Assembly (NCBI RefSeq): GCF_039543645.1
Contig: NZ_BAABKD010000009.1
Coordinates: 62,001 to 126,000 of the forward strand
Direction of reading: 5' to 3'
DNA: 64,000 nt
Origin: Paenalcaligenes hermetiae
Lineage (GTDB): Bacteria; Pseudomonadota; Gammaproteobacteria; Burkholderiales; Burkholderiaceae_B
Shown here one piece after another: positions 8,299 through 17,368 of this stretch. The number at the start of each line of letters is the position of its first letter. The first letter of the stretch is position 1. The notes under the pieces were generated by a model that was given only the letters and a program-made list of their open reading frames with translations, was not told where the DNA came from and made no database searches. The position numbers and the translations under genes were made by a program.

Positions 8299-9361
8299 AA
8301 CCAACAAAACGCCAAGGCAATGACTCTCCTGCCGCCAAAGGCACAATCTGATCATTAGCCAATGCGAGCGCCTGTGGAATAGCCAACGGCGCCCGCTCTA
8401 GCGTCACATGCTCGGCATTTGGCTCCAACCCATAAAAAGCGGGGCCATTTAAGCTTGCAAATGCTTCTAAGCGATCTAACTTACCTACTGACTCAAAAGC
8501 GGTTGCATACAGTTCCAAGGCGTGAAATGCAGAATAGCACCCCGCACAACCACAGTCTTTTTCTTTTTGTCCTTTTACGTGGGGCGCACTATCTGTTCCT
8601 AAGAAAAAGCGGGGGCTGTCACTTGTAGCCGCAGCCAACAAAGCTTGTCTATGTACCTCTCGCTTTAAAATAGGAAGGCAATACCAATGTGGACGCAAGC
8701 CCCCTTGAAATAAAGCATTACGGTTATACAGTAAATGCTGGGGGGTAATGGTGGCGGCTACAGGCCCCTCGGCGTGCATGACATAGTCCGCCCCTTCTTT
8801 AGTGGTAATGTGCTCAAACACCACTTTAAGCTCAGGGAACTGACGTCGTAAAGGCAACATCACCCGATCAATAAATACTGCCTCTCGATCAAAAACATCA
8901 ACGTCCGGATCTGTGACCTCGCCATGCACTAACAAAGGCAGCTCATGCTTTTGCATGGCTTCTAGTACCGCGCCGCCGTACTTTAATAGATCCGTTACGC
9001 CCGCATCGGAGTTTGTGGTCGCACCCGCAGGATAAAGTTTGACCGCATGCACTACGCCAGACGCCTTGGCTTTTTCAATTTCAGATGCCGGGGTATTATC
9101 AGTCAAATATAAAGTCATCAACGGCGTAAAAGTATAAGGCGAGTCTTGCGCAGCCAATGCCGACATAATCCGAGAACGATAAGCCACCGCTTGCTCTGTA
9201 GTTGTCACAGGCGGAGTAAGATTAGGCATCACTATCGCACGCGCAAACTGTCGGGCCGTATGCGCTACCACCGACGCTAATACGGACCCATCACGCAAAT
9301 GCACATGCCAATCATCGGGTCGTCGAATTCGTAATTGCTCTGTAGCCACCGTTATTTTCAT
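8297..9361 (-). CDS. pyrC: Dihydroorotase PyrC
   Basis: A zinc amidohydrolase of de novo pyrimidine synthesis that cyclises N-carbamoyl-L-aspartate to dihydroorotate. The 354-residue protein has the metal-binding WHVHLRDG near residue 17, the probable carbamylated lysine in HAVKLYPAGATT near residue 105, and downstream metal or substrate motifs LLVHGEV, FEHITT and GTDSAPH. It matches the compact E. coli-type class rather than the longer class I enzymes. Its start lies 1 bp from the upstream peptidase stop, so the two are probably co-transcribed. Confidence 0.97.
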   Translation of the reverse strand: MKITVATEQLRIRRPDDWHVHLRDGSVLASVVAHTARQFARAIVMPNLTPPVTTTEQAVAYRSRIMSALAAQDSPYTFTPLMTLYLTDNTPASEIEKAKASGVVHAVKLYPAGATTNSDAGVTDLLKYGGAVLEAMQKHELPLLVHGEVTDPDVDVFDREAVFIDRVMLPLRRQFPELKVVFEHITTKEGADYVMHAEGPVAATITPQHLLYNRNALFQGGLRPHWYCLPILKREVHRQALLAAATSDSPRFFLGTDSAPHVKGQKEKDCGCAGCYSAFHALELYATAFESVGKLDRLEAFASLNGPAFYGLEPNAEHVTLERAPLAIPQALALANDQIVPLAAGESLPWRFVG

Positions 9362-9362
9362 C

Positions 9363-10565
9363 CTATAGAGAATCTGTTGTTGCTAGAAACTGCTGCGCTA
9401 ACCGTACAAACATCGCAGCACCGTGCGGAATCACCGCATCATTAAAATCAAACTGGGCATTATGCAGTACCCGCCCTTGCTCTGCGCCCCCCTGTCCCAA
9501 ACGAAAATACGCCCCCGGACGCTGACGCAACATAAACGCAAAATCCTCAGCCCCCATCGATGGAGTTAACTGATCATCCACCTGCGCCGCCCCAAATAAC
9601 TCTGTGGCAACCTGTGCCACTAACCTCGCATAATGTGGCGTGTTAATCGTGGCTGGAAATAACGGCATATAACGCAGTGCTACCTGTACCCCAAACATCG
9701 CCGCCACCCCATCACACACTTGCTGCATGCGCTGCTGAACATGTTGTTGCACAGCCTCAGAAAACGTACGTACCGTCCCACTCAGGTGCGCCGTATCAGG
9801 TATGACACTATATGCCGACAAATCTCCTGCCTGCATAGCTGACACCGTGAGCACAGCGGAGTCAAAAGGATGTACATTACGTGCCACAATGCTTTGCAAA
9901 GCCGTCACTAAATGCGCTGCGGCAACCAAGGGGTCTTTGGCCTGATAGGGGTGCGCCCCATGGCCCCCATGTCCAGTGATAGTAATCTCAAAACTATCTG
10001 CTGCAGCCATCATCGGTCCCTCATTGACACCAATATGCCCAGGAGGCAAGCTAGGCCAATTATGTAACGCAAAAACCGCATCACAAGGAAAGCGCTCAAA
10101 CAAGCCATCCTCAATCATAGCTTGGGCACCCCCTAAACCTTCTTCAGCGGGCTGAAAAATAAAACATACTGTGCCAGAAAAATCTCGGTGTTTAGCAAGA
10201 TACGCCGCTGTCGCCAATAAAATCGCTGTATGTCCATCATGCCCACAAGCATGCATTTTACCGGCCACAGTTGACTGGTAGCTTAACCCTGTACGCTCTT
10301 GTATAGGTAGTGCATCCATATCGGCTCTTAACCCTACCCAACGTCCATTATCCGGACCTAGCCCGCGCAAAACACCGACCACACCTGTTTTTCCAATACC
10401 TGTTGTCACCGCTATATCATGGGCTTGCAAAAACTGTGTTACCAATGCCGCCGTTTGGTGCTCCTCAAACCCCAGCTCTGGAAAAGCATGAATTTGCTGC
10501 CGTATTGCTCGAAGCTCTGGCAGCAAGCTGTGAAGTTCTGTTAATAAAGGTGTTTGTGGTGTCAT
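9363..10565 (-). CDS. M20-family amidohydrolase (hippurate/N-acyl-amino-acid hydrolase type)
   Basis: A 400-residue cytosolic metallopeptidase of the M20D type. It has GLRADMDALPIQE near residue 77, the metal-binding MHACGHDGHTA near residue 103, and the catalytic glutamate region FQPAEEGLGGA near residue 137. A dimerisation domain fits the middle and the GAEDFAF motif lies near residue 345. Relatives deacylate N-acyl amino acids, hippurate or indole-acetyl amino acids, and the sequence alone does not settle the substrate. It lies immediately upstream of pyrC, with 1 bp between. Confidence 0.9.
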   Translation of the reverse strand: MTPQTPLLTELHSLLPELRAIRQQIHAFPELGFEEHQTAALVTQFLQAHDIAVTTGIGKTGVVGVLRGLGPDNGRWVGLRADMDALPIQERTGLSYQSTVAGKMHACGHDGHTAILLATAAYLAKHRDFSGTVCFIFQPAEEGLGGAQAMIEDGLFERFPCDAVFALHNWPSLPPGHIGVNEGPMMAAADSFEITITGHGGHGAHPYQAKDPLVAAAHLVTALQSIVARNVHPFDSAVLTVSAMQAGDLSAYSVIPDTAHLSGTVRTFSEAVQQHVQQRMQQVCDGVAAMFGVQVALRYMPLFPATINTPHYARLVAQVATELFGAAQVDDQLTPSMGAEDFAFMLRQRPGAYFRLGQGGAEQGRVLHNAQFDFNDAVIPHGAAMFVRLAQQFLATTDSL

Positions 10566-10706
10566 TCGTACGGTTTCTATGGATAAAATAAAGAAATGGA
10601 GGAATAATTCCTGTCAGCGAAGATTAAATAGCCATAGCATGCTATGTTTTCATAAGGCTGACAACCCGCCTAATTATCATCTGCGACTTTCTTATAGGAG
10701 CAAGCC

Positions 10707-11015
10707 ATGGCAAAAGCCACCAAAACCACAGCGGCAAAATCCACTAAAGCGGCTAAAACCACCAAAAAAACGGCTAACAGCGGTTTCATGAAACCCATGA
10801 CCCCAAGCGCAGAGCTAGCCGAGATCGTAGGCAAAAAACCGTTACCTCGTACCGAAGTAACAAAAAAAATGTGGGAATACATCAAAAAGCATGATTTACA
10901 GGCCCCAGAAAATCGCCGTAATATTAATGCCGATGCTAAGCTCAAACCCATTTTTGGCAAAGATCAAATCAGTATGTTCGAGTTAAGCAAATGCTTAAAT
11001 GCGCATTTGAGCTAA
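10707..11015 (+). CDS. SWIB/MDM2-domain protein
   Basis: A small basic protein of 102 residues. Residues 1-25 are a lysine/alanine/threonine-rich tail of the sort seen in bacterial histone-like proteins. Residues about 27-100 form a SWIB/MDM2 fold, recognisable by MKPMTPSAELAEIVG, the LPRTEVTKKMWEYIKKH helix and the NINADAKLKPIFG block. Homologues occur in chlamydiae and betaproteobacteria; their role is unproven, with chromatin or topoisomerase association suggested. An AGGAG site sits 7-8 nt before the start and a strong terminator follows, so it is a monocistronic unit. Confidence 0.9.
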   Translation: MAKATKTTAAKSTKAAKTTKKTANSGFMKPMTPSAELAEIVGKKPLPRTEVTKKMWEYIKKHDLQAPENRRNINADAKLKPIFGKDQISMFELSKCLNAHLS

Positions 11016-11038
11016 GCACATCGACCCTGATTTAATAA

Positions 11039-11063
11039 GCGACTGCTTTTCAGTCGCTTTTTT
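11039..11063 (+). terminator. Rho-independent terminator of the SWIB gene
   Basis: A 7-bp GC-rich stem (GCGACTG/CAGTCGC) with loop CTTTT is followed directly by TTTTTT. A-T pairs extend the stem outward. It lies 23 bp after the SWIB stop. Confidence 0.9.
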
Positions 11064-11077
11064 ATTAAAAAATCACC

Positions 11078-11890
11078 ATGATGAAAACCACACAAACCAT
11101 TCACTTACACTGGAATGGTAGAGACAGAAATATTGAATACCAATGGGTAGGAGTCCAGGATTCTGCCGCGCCTTTGATGATTTTTTTACACGAAGGTTTA
11201 GGCTCTGTTGCCCATTGGCAGCATTGGCCCGAGCAGCTCTGCCAAGTCCTTGGCTATAGGGGCTTATTCTATTCCCGTTACGCCTATGGCAACAGCAGCC
11301 CTCGTCCTAGCGACGAGATTTGGCAAGGCGATTATCTGCACATCGAAGCACAGCAAGCCCTACCCGCTTTGCTCCAAGCCTTAGGCATTGACCAACCTTT
11401 TAGTCTTTTTGGTCATAGTGATGGTGGCACCATTGCTTTGTTATACGCCGCCCAGCCCAACAACCTTGCCCAAGACCTTATCGTTTTAGCACCGCATATT
11501 TACATCGAGGCACAAAGCACCCAATCCGTACAAAAAGCAATCCATTGGTATCAGCACGGAGATTTAAAACAACGTCTTGCTCGTTATCACGCAGATGTGG
11601 ACTCTGCCTTTTGGGGCTGGGCAACAGTTTGGGGTGACGAAATCTACCAAAAAACGTGGAATATAGAGCGTGATATTCAGACTATTCGCTGCCCTATTTT
11701 AGCCATCCAAGGCACCGAAGATGAATATGCCTCTTTGGATCAGATCCACATTATTCAACGCCACCTGCCCCAGCAAACCACATTGTGTGTGCTAGAGCAC
11801 TGTCGCCATACTCCCTATATTGACGCGCCCGAAGCCGTGACTAAAGCGGTACAAGACTTTTTAGCTGAACGCCGCTGCCGCACGAGCTAA
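11078..11890 (+). CDS. Alpha/beta-fold hydrolase
   Basis: A 270-residue single-domain hydrolase. The oxyanion-hole region is FLHEGLGS near residue 33, the nucleophile elbow is GHSDGG near residue 115, and the remaining triad members are probably the aspartate in GTEDEY and the histidine in CRHTPYID. The substrate cannot be deduced; relatives are annotated as esterases, lactonases or ring-cleavage product hydrolases. The last 30 bp overlap the convergent sua5 gene. A second ATG lies one codon downstream. Confidence 0.85.
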   Translation: MMKTTQTIHLHWNGRDRNIEYQWVGVQDSAAPLMIFLHEGLGSVAHWQHWPEQLCQVLGYRGLFYSRYAYGNSSPRPSDEIWQGDYLHIEAQQALPALLQALGIDQPFSLFGHSDGGTIALLYAAQPNNLAQDLIVLAPHIYIEAQSTQSVQKAIHWYQHGDLKQRLARYHADVDSAFWGWATVWGDEIYQKTWNIERDIQTIRCPILAIQGTEDEYASLDQIHIIQRHLPQQTTLCVLEHCRHTPYIDAPEAVTKAVQDFLAERRCRTS

Positions 11891-12853
11891 GCGATCATTT
11901 ACCGCCTCCCAAGCCTCATTGTGAGGCGGCTGCTGTACATAAATCGCACTATATCCCTGCTGATCCAACTGACGTAACATGCTATAGAGTTGACTTGCAA
12001 AATGCTCTGGTACTGCAGGGGCTTGATAATACGGCACTACAGACGGCGGCGATGCATCGATCACAACCGCTATGCTATTAGGCGCCGCTAGCTGCTCTAT
12101 ATGCTCTGCCGAAACCAAATATAACGGCGTACGTGGCGCATAATGTGCCTTAAGCGAACCAGATACACGTGGGGTATTCGGCGTACTTTTTTGCCCTAAG
12201 TCCTGCTGTAAAACACGAGCAATCTGTTGTGCCGTAATATGACCTGGGCGCAGCACCACAGGCGCTACCCCCTCGGCCACACGCGATACATCAACAATTG
12301 TGGACTCAATGCCAACATCCGCATCCCCCCCCGCTAGAATAAATAGCGTATCAGGGTCCAGGTCAGGAAACTCATCACGCACATGCTGTGCTTGTGTCGG
12401 CGACACCTGCCCAAACCGATTTGCCGATGGCGCCGCGACCCCCGCCGATGGATTAGCGGTAATCTGCGCAAAAGCTTTTAATAGTGCCTGTGCCACGGGG
12501 TGCGAGGGACAACGTATCCCAATGGTATCCTGCCCCCCTGTGACCAACGCGTTTACCGCCTTGGCTTTAGGTAAAATCAAAGTTAAAGGCCCAGGCCAGA
12601 ATGCCTGCATCAGTTTCGTGGCTTCCTCTGGAATCGATGCCACCCAGGGCGTGATATCTGCATCCACAGCCACATGCACAATCACTGGATGATCAGCCGG
12701 ACGCCCTTTGGCAGAAAAAATAGCGCGAACCGCCTGGGGGTTAGAGGCATCCGCCCCCAACCCATAGACCGTTTCTGTCGGAAAGGCGACCAACTGGCCT
12801 TTGGCTAAGCGCTGTGCCGCATCATGAACCAATGCGTCTAACTGCTTACTCAT
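11861..12853 (-). CDS. sua5: L-threonylcarbamoyladenylate synthase (Sua5 type)
   Basis: It makes threonylcarbamoyl-AMP from threonine, bicarbonate and ATP for the t6A37 modification of ANN-decoding tRNAs. Residues 1 to about 195 are the YrdC/TsaC catalytic domain (FPTETVYGLGADA, KGRPADHPVIVHV, APSANRFG, STIVDV). Residues about 215-330 are the C-terminal Sua5 domain, so this is the long two-domain form. The ATG at 12853 overlaps the purK stop by 8 nt; a TTG three codons upstream is less likely. It forms the end of the purC-purE-purK operon. Confidence 0.93.
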   Translation of the reverse strand: MSKQLDALVHDAAQRLAKGQLVAFPTETVYGLGADASNPQAVRAIFSAKGRPADHPVIVHVAVDADITPWVASIPEEATKLMQAFWPGPLTLILPKAKAVNALVTGGQDTIGIRCPSHPVAQALLKAFAQITANPSAGVAAPSANRFGQVSPTQAQHVRDEFPDLDPDTLFILAGGDADVGIESTIVDVSRVAEGVAPVVLRPGHITAQQIARVLQQDLGQKSTPNTPRVSGSLKAHYAPRTPLYLVSAEHIEQLAAPNSIAVVIDASPPSVVPYYQAPAVPEHFASQLYSMLRQLDQQGYSAIYVQQPPHNEAWEAVNDRLARAAAAFS

Positions 12854-14015
12854 ACCAATCAAAGCCTAGAATTTCAGCCACTTGGAGCGCTTTTGCCTGT
12901 AGCTGTTTCGCATTGGGCGCCAAGAGTGTGACATGACCCATTTTGCGCCCTTTTCGGGCTTCATTCTTGCCATACAAGTGCAAATATACCCCTGGCAGCG
13001 CTAATAACGCACTCCAGTTAGGCTCCTGGTGATGACCCTGCTCATCAAACCAAAGATCCCCTAACAAGTTGAACATCTTAGACAGCTGTAGATCTTGAGG
13101 GGAGCCTAAAGGCAAGCCCGCCATCACGCGCACCTGTTGTTCAAACTGGCTACTTAAACAGGCTTCTATCGTAAAGTGTCCACTATTATGTGGGCGTGGA
13201 GCAATTTCATTGGCTAATAATGTGCCATCAGCCAAAACAAAAAACTCCACACACAACACGCCATAGTAATTTAGGGATTCGGCAATAGCGATGGCAGCAG
13301 TTTTGGCTTGCTCATGATAAGGGGTCAAGCGACAAGGATTTGCTGCGGTTGATACTGCTAAAATCCCATCTCGATGTTGGTTATGCGACGGTGTATAAAT
13401 TGCGGTTTTTCCATCTAAGCTACGCGCCACAATAACAGAGATTTCGTCCTCTAGGGGCTGTAAGGATTCCAGCACACAAGCAACCTGACCAAAATTTGCA
13501 AAAGCCTCTAAGGCTTGCTCTTTTGTTTGTACGCGAGCTTGGCCTTTACCGTCATAACCAAAGCGTGCTGCTTTTAATATGCCCGGAAACAATGCGGCAT
13601 CGGCTTTCAACAAATCTTCCATACTATGGACCACACAATGTGGTACCACCGGCACACCCGCTTTGCTAATAAATTGCTTTTCCCGAATACGGTCCTGCAC
13701 CACAGAAACCGCCTCGCCGCTTGGGGTCACCCGACTGTGCTCAGCCAGACGGTTCAAACTTTGGGCAGGTACGTTTTCAAACTCTGTCGTAATAGCTGGG
13801 CAAAGCTCTGCTAACTGCTGCAAAGCAGCCGTATCATCATAAGCAGCACAAATATGTTTATCCGCCACGGCTCCTGCGGGACTAAAATGATCTGGGTCTA
13901 AAATAGCGACTTTATATCCCATGCGTTGAGCGGCATAACAAAACATGCGTGCTAGCTGCCCACCGCCGACCATGCCTAGCCACTGGCCGGGTAAAATGGT
14001 TTCTACATTTGACAT
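12846..14015 (-). CDS. purK: N5-carboxyaminoimidazole ribonucleotide synthase PurK
   Basis: An ATP-grasp enzyme that carboxylates aminoimidazole ribonucleotide with bicarbonate in purine synthesis. The 389-residue protein opens with the GQLARM dinucleotide-like fold, has the ARFGYDGKGQ ATP-binding loop near residue 152, and NEIAPRPHNSGH near residue 268, the metal and ATP contact motif. It lies 2 bp after purE and overlaps sua5 by 8 bp. Confidence 0.97.
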   Translation of the reverse strand: MSNVETILPGQWLGMVGGGQLARMFCYAAQRMGYKVAILDPDHFSPAGAVADKHICAAYDDTAALQQLAELCPAITTEFENVPAQSLNRLAEHSRVTPSGEAVSVVQDRIREKQFISKAGVPVVPHCVVHSMEDLLKADAALFPGILKAARFGYDGKGQARVQTKEQALEAFANFGQVACVLESLQPLEDEISVIVARSLDGKTAIYTPSHNQHRDGILAVSTAANPCRLTPYHEQAKTAAIAIAESLNYYGVLCVEFFVLADGTLLANEIAPRPHNSGHFTIEACLSSQFEQQVRVMAGLPLGSPQDLQLSKMFNLLGDLWFDEQGHHQEPNWSALLALPGVYLHLYGKNEARKGRKMGHVTLLAPNAKQLQAKALQVAEILGFDWYE

Positions 14016-14017
14016 AA

Positions 14018-14518
14018 CTAATTCGCTTCAACAGCAGGTAGATGCATAGCACGCGCATTTTCAGTTTGCTGTGCCCGAAAGGCTTTTAGTTTGGTTTTAA
14101 GCGCCGCATCATGCACCGCCAAATTCGCGACCACATGCAAAGCTGCATTCGCCGCGCCGGCCTCGCCAATGGCAAACGTTGCCACCGGCACGCCTTTAGG
14201 CATTTGCACAATAGACAAAAGCGAATCCTCGCCTTTGAGATAACGCGACGGTACCGGCACACCGAATACGGGGACCTCTGTCAGAGCCGCTAACATGCCC
14301 GGGAGATGCGCTGCCCCCCCTGCCCCAGCAATAATAGCATGGTAACCTTTAGCCGAGGCCTGTTGACCGTATTCCACCATATCTACTGGCATACGATGCG
14401 CTGACACCACCTTGGCTTCAAAAGGTATGCCAAAATCACTCAAAACCTGCGCCGCATGTTGCATCACCGGCCAGTCCGATGAGGACCCCATCACAATACC
14501 TACTTTTACTTCTGTCAT
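14018..14518 (-). CDS. purE: N5-carboxyaminoimidazole ribonucleotide mutase PurE
   Basis: It converts the PurK product N5-CAIR to CAIR. The 166-residue protein shows the class I PurE signatures: MGSSSDWPVM near residue 10, SAHRMP near residue 40 and the AGGAAHLPGM block near residue 68. It lies between purC and purK with gaps of 5 and 2 bp, consistent with a single transcript and coordinated flux of the unstable intermediate. Confidence 0.97.
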   Translation of the reverse strand: MTEVKVGIVMGSSSDWPVMQHAAQVLSDFGIPFEAKVVSAHRMPVDMVEYGQQASAKGYHAIIAGAGGAAHLPGMLAALTEVPVFGVPVPSRYLKGEDSLLSIVQMPKGVPVATFAIGEAGAANAALHVVANLAVHDAALKTKLKAFRAQQTENARAMHLPAVEAN

Positions 14519-14523
14519 GCGTA

Positions 14524-15402
14524 TTATGCTCCTAGCCGTGTAACGGCTTCAGCGTATTTAGCTGCCGTTTGCTCAATCACCGTCTGCGGCAAACGTGGTG
14601 CCGGCGCCGTTTTATCCCAATCCTGAGCCGCTAACCAATCACGTACAAACTGCTTATCAAAAGATGGCGGGTTGCTCCCCACCTGATAAGTGCTAGCATC
14701 CCAAAAGCGGGAAGAATCAGGAGTTAAGACCTCGTCCATCAAATGAAGTTGCCCCTGCTCATCTAGACCAAACTCAAATTTCGTATCGGCAATAATAATG
14801 CCTTTGGTCGCAGCATAATCCGCCGCTGCTTGATAAAGAGCCAAGGTCGTATCACGCAGCTTTTCTGCAAGCCCTTGCCCTAGTTGGTCAACCACATAAT
14901 CAAAGCTTACGTTGACATCGTGCTCACCCACTTCCGCTTTTGCGGCGGGGGTAAAAATAGGTTGCGCTAATTTTTGGGCTTGTTGTAAACCCGCTGGTAA
15001 TGCAATACCACAGATCGCGCCTGTTTTTTGGTATTCCTCCCAGCCTGAGCCCACCACATAACCACGCGCCACGCATTCCACCATAATAGGGCGTAAGCGT
15101 TTAACGACCATCGCGCGGTCTTTGACCAGTGGTTGTTCTTCAGGGCTTACTACGGTTAACGGATCAATACCGGTAGCATGATTTGGCACAATTGATGCGA
15201 GTTTCTGTAACCAGAATTCGGTAAGATGCGTTAACACAGCCCCCTTTCCGGGAATGGGGTCATCAAGAATCACATCAAAAGCGGACAAGCGATCGGATGC
15301 AACAATGAGTAATTTGTCGTCGCCCACGGCATACATATCACGGACTTTGCCGCGGCCAAGTAAAGGCAACGATTTTAGCGTGCTTTGATATAGAGCTGGC
15401 AC
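14524..15402 (-). CDS. purC: SAICAR synthetase PurC
   Basis: It joins CAIR and aspartate using ATP to give SAICAR. The 292-residue protein has GRGKVRDMY near residue 17, SDRLSAFD near residue 36, ECVARGY near residue 110, and the conserved DTKFEFG and DEVLTPDSSRFW motifs near residues 202-230. Length and motifs fit the longer bacterial/yeast-like PurC. It precedes purE by 5 bp and follows fba after a hairpin. Confidence 0.97.
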   Translation of the reverse strand: MPALYQSTLKSLPLLGRGKVRDMYAVGDDKLLIVASDRLSAFDVILDDPIPGKGAVLTHLTEFWLQKLASIVPNHATGIDPLTVVSPEEQPLVKDRAMVVKRLRPIMVECVARGYVVGSGWEEYQKTGAICGIALPAGLQQAQKLAQPIFTPAAKAEVGEHDVNVSFDYVVDQLGQGLAEKLRDTTLALYQAAADYAATKGIIIADTKFEFGLDEQGQLHLMDEVLTPDSSRFWDASTYQVGSNPPSFDKQFVRDWLAAQDWDKTAPAPRLPQTVIEQTAAKYAEAVTRLGA

Positions 15403-15423
15403 GATATATCCTATAAAACAAAG

Positions 15424-15442
15424 GGCGGTGTATCACACCGCC
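15424..15442 (-). terminator. Hairpin between fba and purC
   Basis: A perfect 8-bp stem (GGCGGTGT/ACACCGCC) with a 3-nt loop is followed leftwards by CTTTGTTTTATAG. It may be a partial terminator lowering read-through from fba into the purine genes, or a processing site; the T-run is imperfect. Confidence 0.6.
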
Positions 15443-15456
15443 ATAACCATGGTTAA

Positions 15457-16521
15457 TTATTCAACACGTTGAGCAAGCTCGCCTGCGGCGTATTTTGCTG
15501 CCATTTCGGATAAAGGAATGGGTTTAATTTTGGAAGCATTGCCTGCCGCCCCAAACTGCTGGTAACGCGCAATACAAATGGCTTTAGCAGCTTCGCGTGC
15601 GGGTTTTAGGAACTCGCGAGGGTCAAATTTAGATGGATGCTCTACTAAGAAACGACGCACGGCCGCTGTCATTGCCAAGCGAATATCGGTATCAATGTTA
15701 ACTTTGCGTACACCATATTTAATGGCTTCTTGGATTTCCTCGACGGGAACCCCGTAAGTTTCTTTCATATCGCCACCGAACTCGCGGATTTCCGCTAAGA
15801 GCTCCTGAGGTACGCTGGAGCTACCATGCATGACTAAGTGAGTATTAGGAATGCGCGCATGGATTTCTTTAACCCGATCAATCGCTAAAATATCACCCGT
15901 TGGCTCACGTGTAAATTTATACGCCCCATGGCTAGTGCCAATCGCAATCGCTAATGCATCAAGCTGCGTCCGGCGCACAAATTCAGCAGCCTCTTCGGGG
16001 CTGGTGAGCAACTGCTCTCGTGTTAAAGTGCCCTCGAAACCATGCCCGTCTTCTTTGTCACCCTGCATGGTTTCTAGTGAGCCTAAACAACCCAGCTCAC
16101 CCTCTACCGTAACACCGAGCTTATGTGCCATTTCAACAACCCGACGCGTCACATCCACGTTGTACTCGAAATCGGCAACGGTTTTGCCATCCTCTTTGAG
16201 TGAGCCATCCATCATGACACTGGAAAAACCAAGGTCTATCGCCCCCTGACATACGGCAGGAGACTGCCCGTGGTCCTGGTGCATCACCACAGGAATATGT
16301 GGATAGCTTTCTACCGCAGCTTGAATCAGATGTTTTAAAAAACCTTCGCCTGCATATTTACGTGCACCCGCAGAAGCTTGCATGATAACAGGGCTATCTG
16401 TTTCATGGGCGGCTTCCATAATGGCCTGAACCTGTTCTAGGTTATTAACGTTAAATGCCGGAATGCCGTAACCATTTTCAGCCGCATGATCCAGCAACTG
16501 ACGCATGGAAACCAAAGCCAT
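15457..16521 (-). CDS. fba: Class II fructose-bisphosphate aldolase
   Basis: A zinc-dependent aldolase that splits or forms fructose 1,6-bisphosphate. The 354-residue protein has the VVMHQDHGQSP catalytic and metal-binding segment near residue 80, EGELGCLG near residue 139, IGTSHGAYK near residue 185 and HGSSSVP near residue 227. It is of the long form found in betaproteobacterial carbon-metabolism clusters (Calvin-cycle subtype), but no Rubisco or phosphoribulokinase is present here, so glycolysis and gluconeogenesis is the safer role. Confidence 0.96.
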   Translation of the reverse strand: MALVSMRQLLDHAAENGYGIPAFNVNNLEQVQAIMEAAHETDSPVIMQASAGARKYAGEGFLKHLIQAAVESYPHIPVVMHQDHGQSPAVCQGAIDLGFSSVMMDGSLKEDGKTVADFEYNVDVTRRVVEMAHKLGVTVEGELGCLGSLETMQGDKEDGHGFEGTLTREQLLTSPEEAAEFVRRTQLDALAIAIGTSHGAYKFTREPTGDILAIDRVKEIHARIPNTHLVMHGSSSVPQELLAEIREFGGDMKETYGVPVEEIQEAIKYGVRKVNIDTDIRLAMTAAVRRFLVEHPSKFDPREFLKPAREAAKAICIARYQQFGAAGNASKIKPIPLSEMAAKYAAGELAQRVE

Positions 16522-16595
16522 GATGAAATCTCCTAGATAAACAAATAATGAATACTGTCATTTTAATGGGGAATGCCGTTTTTTGCTTGCTTGAT

Positions 16596-17225
16596 TTAAG
16601 CCGTGGGCTGACGGCGCGCTGATTTAGGCCGGAAAGCTTTCACAACATGCTCGTGGGTTTCAATATAGGGCCCACCAATTAAATCAATACAATAGGGAAC
16701 GGCGGCAAAAATACCGGGCACGATCGATTGGCCTGCTTCGTCTTTTAAACCCTCTAGGGTTTCAGCAATGGCTTTAGGCTGCCCTGGTAAATTGATAATC
16801 AGTGCTGCATGTGAATCTGTCTCACGAATCACCGCCACCTGGCGTGATAAAATCGCAGTAGGAACAAACCGCAAGCTAATTTGACGCATTTGCTCGCCAA
16901 AGCCAGGCATTTCTTTGGTCGCTACGGCTAACGTCGCCTCTGGAGTCACATCTCGCCGCGCTGGGCCTGTGCCCCCTGTAGTCAACACCAAGTCACAACC
17001 GACCTCATCTACCAGTTCGACTAAAGCATTAGAAATAGCTTGAGGCTCATCGGCTACCAAACGCGTAACATACTGAGAGGGCTGCACAACCGCCTTATCA
17101 AGCCAGTCTTTTAACGCAGGAATACCCTGATCCTCGTATTGTCCGGTGGCAGCACGATCAGAAATAGAAACCAACCCCACAATCAACTGATCGGGATGTT
17201 GGCGGTGTAAACGCATAGAGCTCAT
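16596..17225 (-). CDS. mogA: Molybdopterin adenylyltransferase MogA
   Basis: It adenylates molybdopterin before molybdenum insertion by MoeA. From the ATG at 17225, which has an AGGA site 5 nt upstream, the product is 209 residues. It shows GLVSISDRA at the start, TTGGTGPARRDVTPEAT near residue 80 (the MoCF binding loop) and NLPGQPKA near residue 147. A TTG five codons further upstream is open but lacks such a site. It sits next to fba, far from the main molybdenum cofactor island at 52.6-57.3 kb, and is distinct from the MoaB paralogue there. Confidence 0.93.
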   Translation of the reverse strand: MSSMRLHRQHPDQLIVGLVSISDRAATGQYEDQGIPALKDWLDKAVVQPSQYVTRLVADEPQAISNALVELVDEVGCDLVLTTGGTGPARRDVTPEATLAVATKEMPGFGEQMRQISLRFVPTAILSRQVAVIRETDSHAALIINLPGQPKAIAETLEGLKDEAGQSIVPGIFAAVPYCIDLIGGPYIETHEHVVKAFRPKSARRQPTA

Positions 17226-17368
17226 AGTTATCCTAATCAAAAAGCGTGTAATTTTAATCAGTTAGGCTCTATTCTACACCGAGCTTGCTCTTACTGCTGT
17301 GAAGCAGGCTGCAACAAAAATTAACTACGTTATGATGTGGGTTTTGCTTTTTCTTTTTGAGCATCATC

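Noticed and set aside
12300..12692. 130-codon frame antisense to sua5
   Set aside because: The conserved catalytic domain of Sua5 lies on the other strand in full.
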